DNA from: CAJBLF01 sp964542965
GTDB taxonomy: Bacteria > Patescibacteriota > Gracilibacteria > Absconditabacterales > Absconditicoccaceae
Assembly (NCBI GenBank): GCA_964542965.1
Contig: CAZIVH010000008.1
Coordinates: 1 to 40,344, forward strand
DNA length: 40,344 nt
Direction of reading: 5' to 3'
The first letter of the stretch is position 1. Every line of letters begins with the position of its first letter. The notes beneath the pieces were generated by a model, which saw nothing but the letters and a program-made list of their open reading frames with translations, ran no database searches and was not told the DNA's origin. Positions 40,063 through 40,344 of the stretch are shown here, one piece after another. Made by a program: the position numbers and the translations under genes.

Positions 40063-40344
40063 TTATTTTGTCTTAGTTGGTTTGCGCTTTGTGATATTCA
40101 GAATAGCCACCATAAGCCATATACTAAAGACTGCAACGAGTATCTTGGCAATCGTAGCTTTATTATCTACCAAGAATGCTTTGCTATCATCTCGTCGTCA
40201 GAGATTATAGACAGATCATGTAACAATCACTTCTATAGGCGAAACCTTACGAACCATTATTGCAAACACATCCCCGTCATCATAATTAAATCATCCGTCT
40301 ATCGTATATGAAAGACATCCATAAGCATTTCCTGTCTGTATTTT
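40063..40344 (-). CDS. C-terminal end of an unknown membrane protein (5' part outside window)
   Basis: Last 93 residues of a longer protein. An extracytoplasmic part (TGNAYGCLSYTIDGGFNYDDG, IEVIVTGSVYNLGRRDDSKAF) is followed by one membrane helix (ILVAVFSIWLMVAILNI) and a basic cytoplasmic tail (TKRKPTKTK). This C-terminal anchor resembles the ends of many CPR surface proteins. Three TGA glycines. It faces the Delta-60 gene and shares its terminator. Confidence 0.6.

Noticed and set aside
1..40344. TGA as tryptophan (table 4) or selenocysteine
   Set aside because: TGA positions align with conserved Gly, not Trp or Cys, and TGG is used for Trp (for example in the PBP, GyrA and NrnA-neighbour genes).
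1..40344. A stretch of pseudogenes with many stops
   Set aside because: The breaks are only TGA, never TAA or TAG, and lie at conserved Gly; one real frameshift (ruvC) was found by contrast.
1..40344. CRISPR arrays, prophage genes, transposases, rRNA or tRNA genes
   Set aside because: No regularly spaced direct repeats, no related proteins and no rRNA or tRNA motif were found; the 153-base repeats at 37,720-38,650 are the Delta-60 protein repeats.

Overview
The window comes from a low-GC bacterium that reads UGA as glycine (translation table 25). This is the code of Candidatus Absconditabacteria (SR1) and Gracilibacteria (BD1-5) in the Patescibacteria/CPR. The sequence shows it directly: under the standard code almost every gene breaks at TGA, often at an invariant glycine. 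Examples are the DnaE GPGRGSGAGS motif, the HtrA GNSGGP motif, the PBP KTG motif, the DHHA1 GGGH motif and the GyrA FPTGG motif. Reading TGA as Gly gives full-length proteins that end at TAA or TAG. I cannot tell SR1 from BD1-5 from this window.

Layout. 1-5250 (minus): dnaE (no PHP domain), a DHH phosphoesterase and a polyprenyl sugar transferase, cut by the window edge. 5360-8640: a T4SS-pilin-like protein (minus), a possible structured RNA, a class B penicillin-binding protein (plus) and a three-way-junction-like element. 8730-12750: ybaB, ispH and ispG of the MEP isoprenoid pathway, a YjbQ family protein and two unknown small proteins. 12800-15900: a Kef-type cation antiporter, a small basic KKPV-tail protein and an HEIGH metallopeptidase-like protein. 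16100-21840 (plus): gyrA, an HtrA-like serine protease with PDZ domain, a TPR protein and ftsX. 21900-24815 (minus): secE, nusG, an unknown membrane-anchored protein, rplK and rplA. 25000-28780 (minus): a MEMO-like protein, a winged-helix protein and a large unknown protein with a small partner. 28940-33010: a potassium channel, ruvC (one-base frameshift), map, a CYTH protein, dut, a YkgJ-like cysteine-cluster protein and an unknown anchored protein. 33040-37390: a PLD-family protein, a transglycosylase-like protein, rsmI, a candidate small RNA, a MutY-like glycosylase lacking the Fe-S cysteines, and a DUF1294 membrane protein. 37470-40344: an 821-residue surface protein with seven Delta-60 repeats, and the C-terminal end of a membrane protein.

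Most genes are informational (replication, topology, ribosome, repair) or act at the envelope (peptidoglycan synthesis and cleavage, division, pilin, surface propeller). MEP isoprenoid enzymes are the only clear biosynthetic pathway. This fits a reduced, host-associated CPR genome with its own peptidoglycan wall. No tRNA, rRNA, CRISPR array, transposase or phage gene was recognised.
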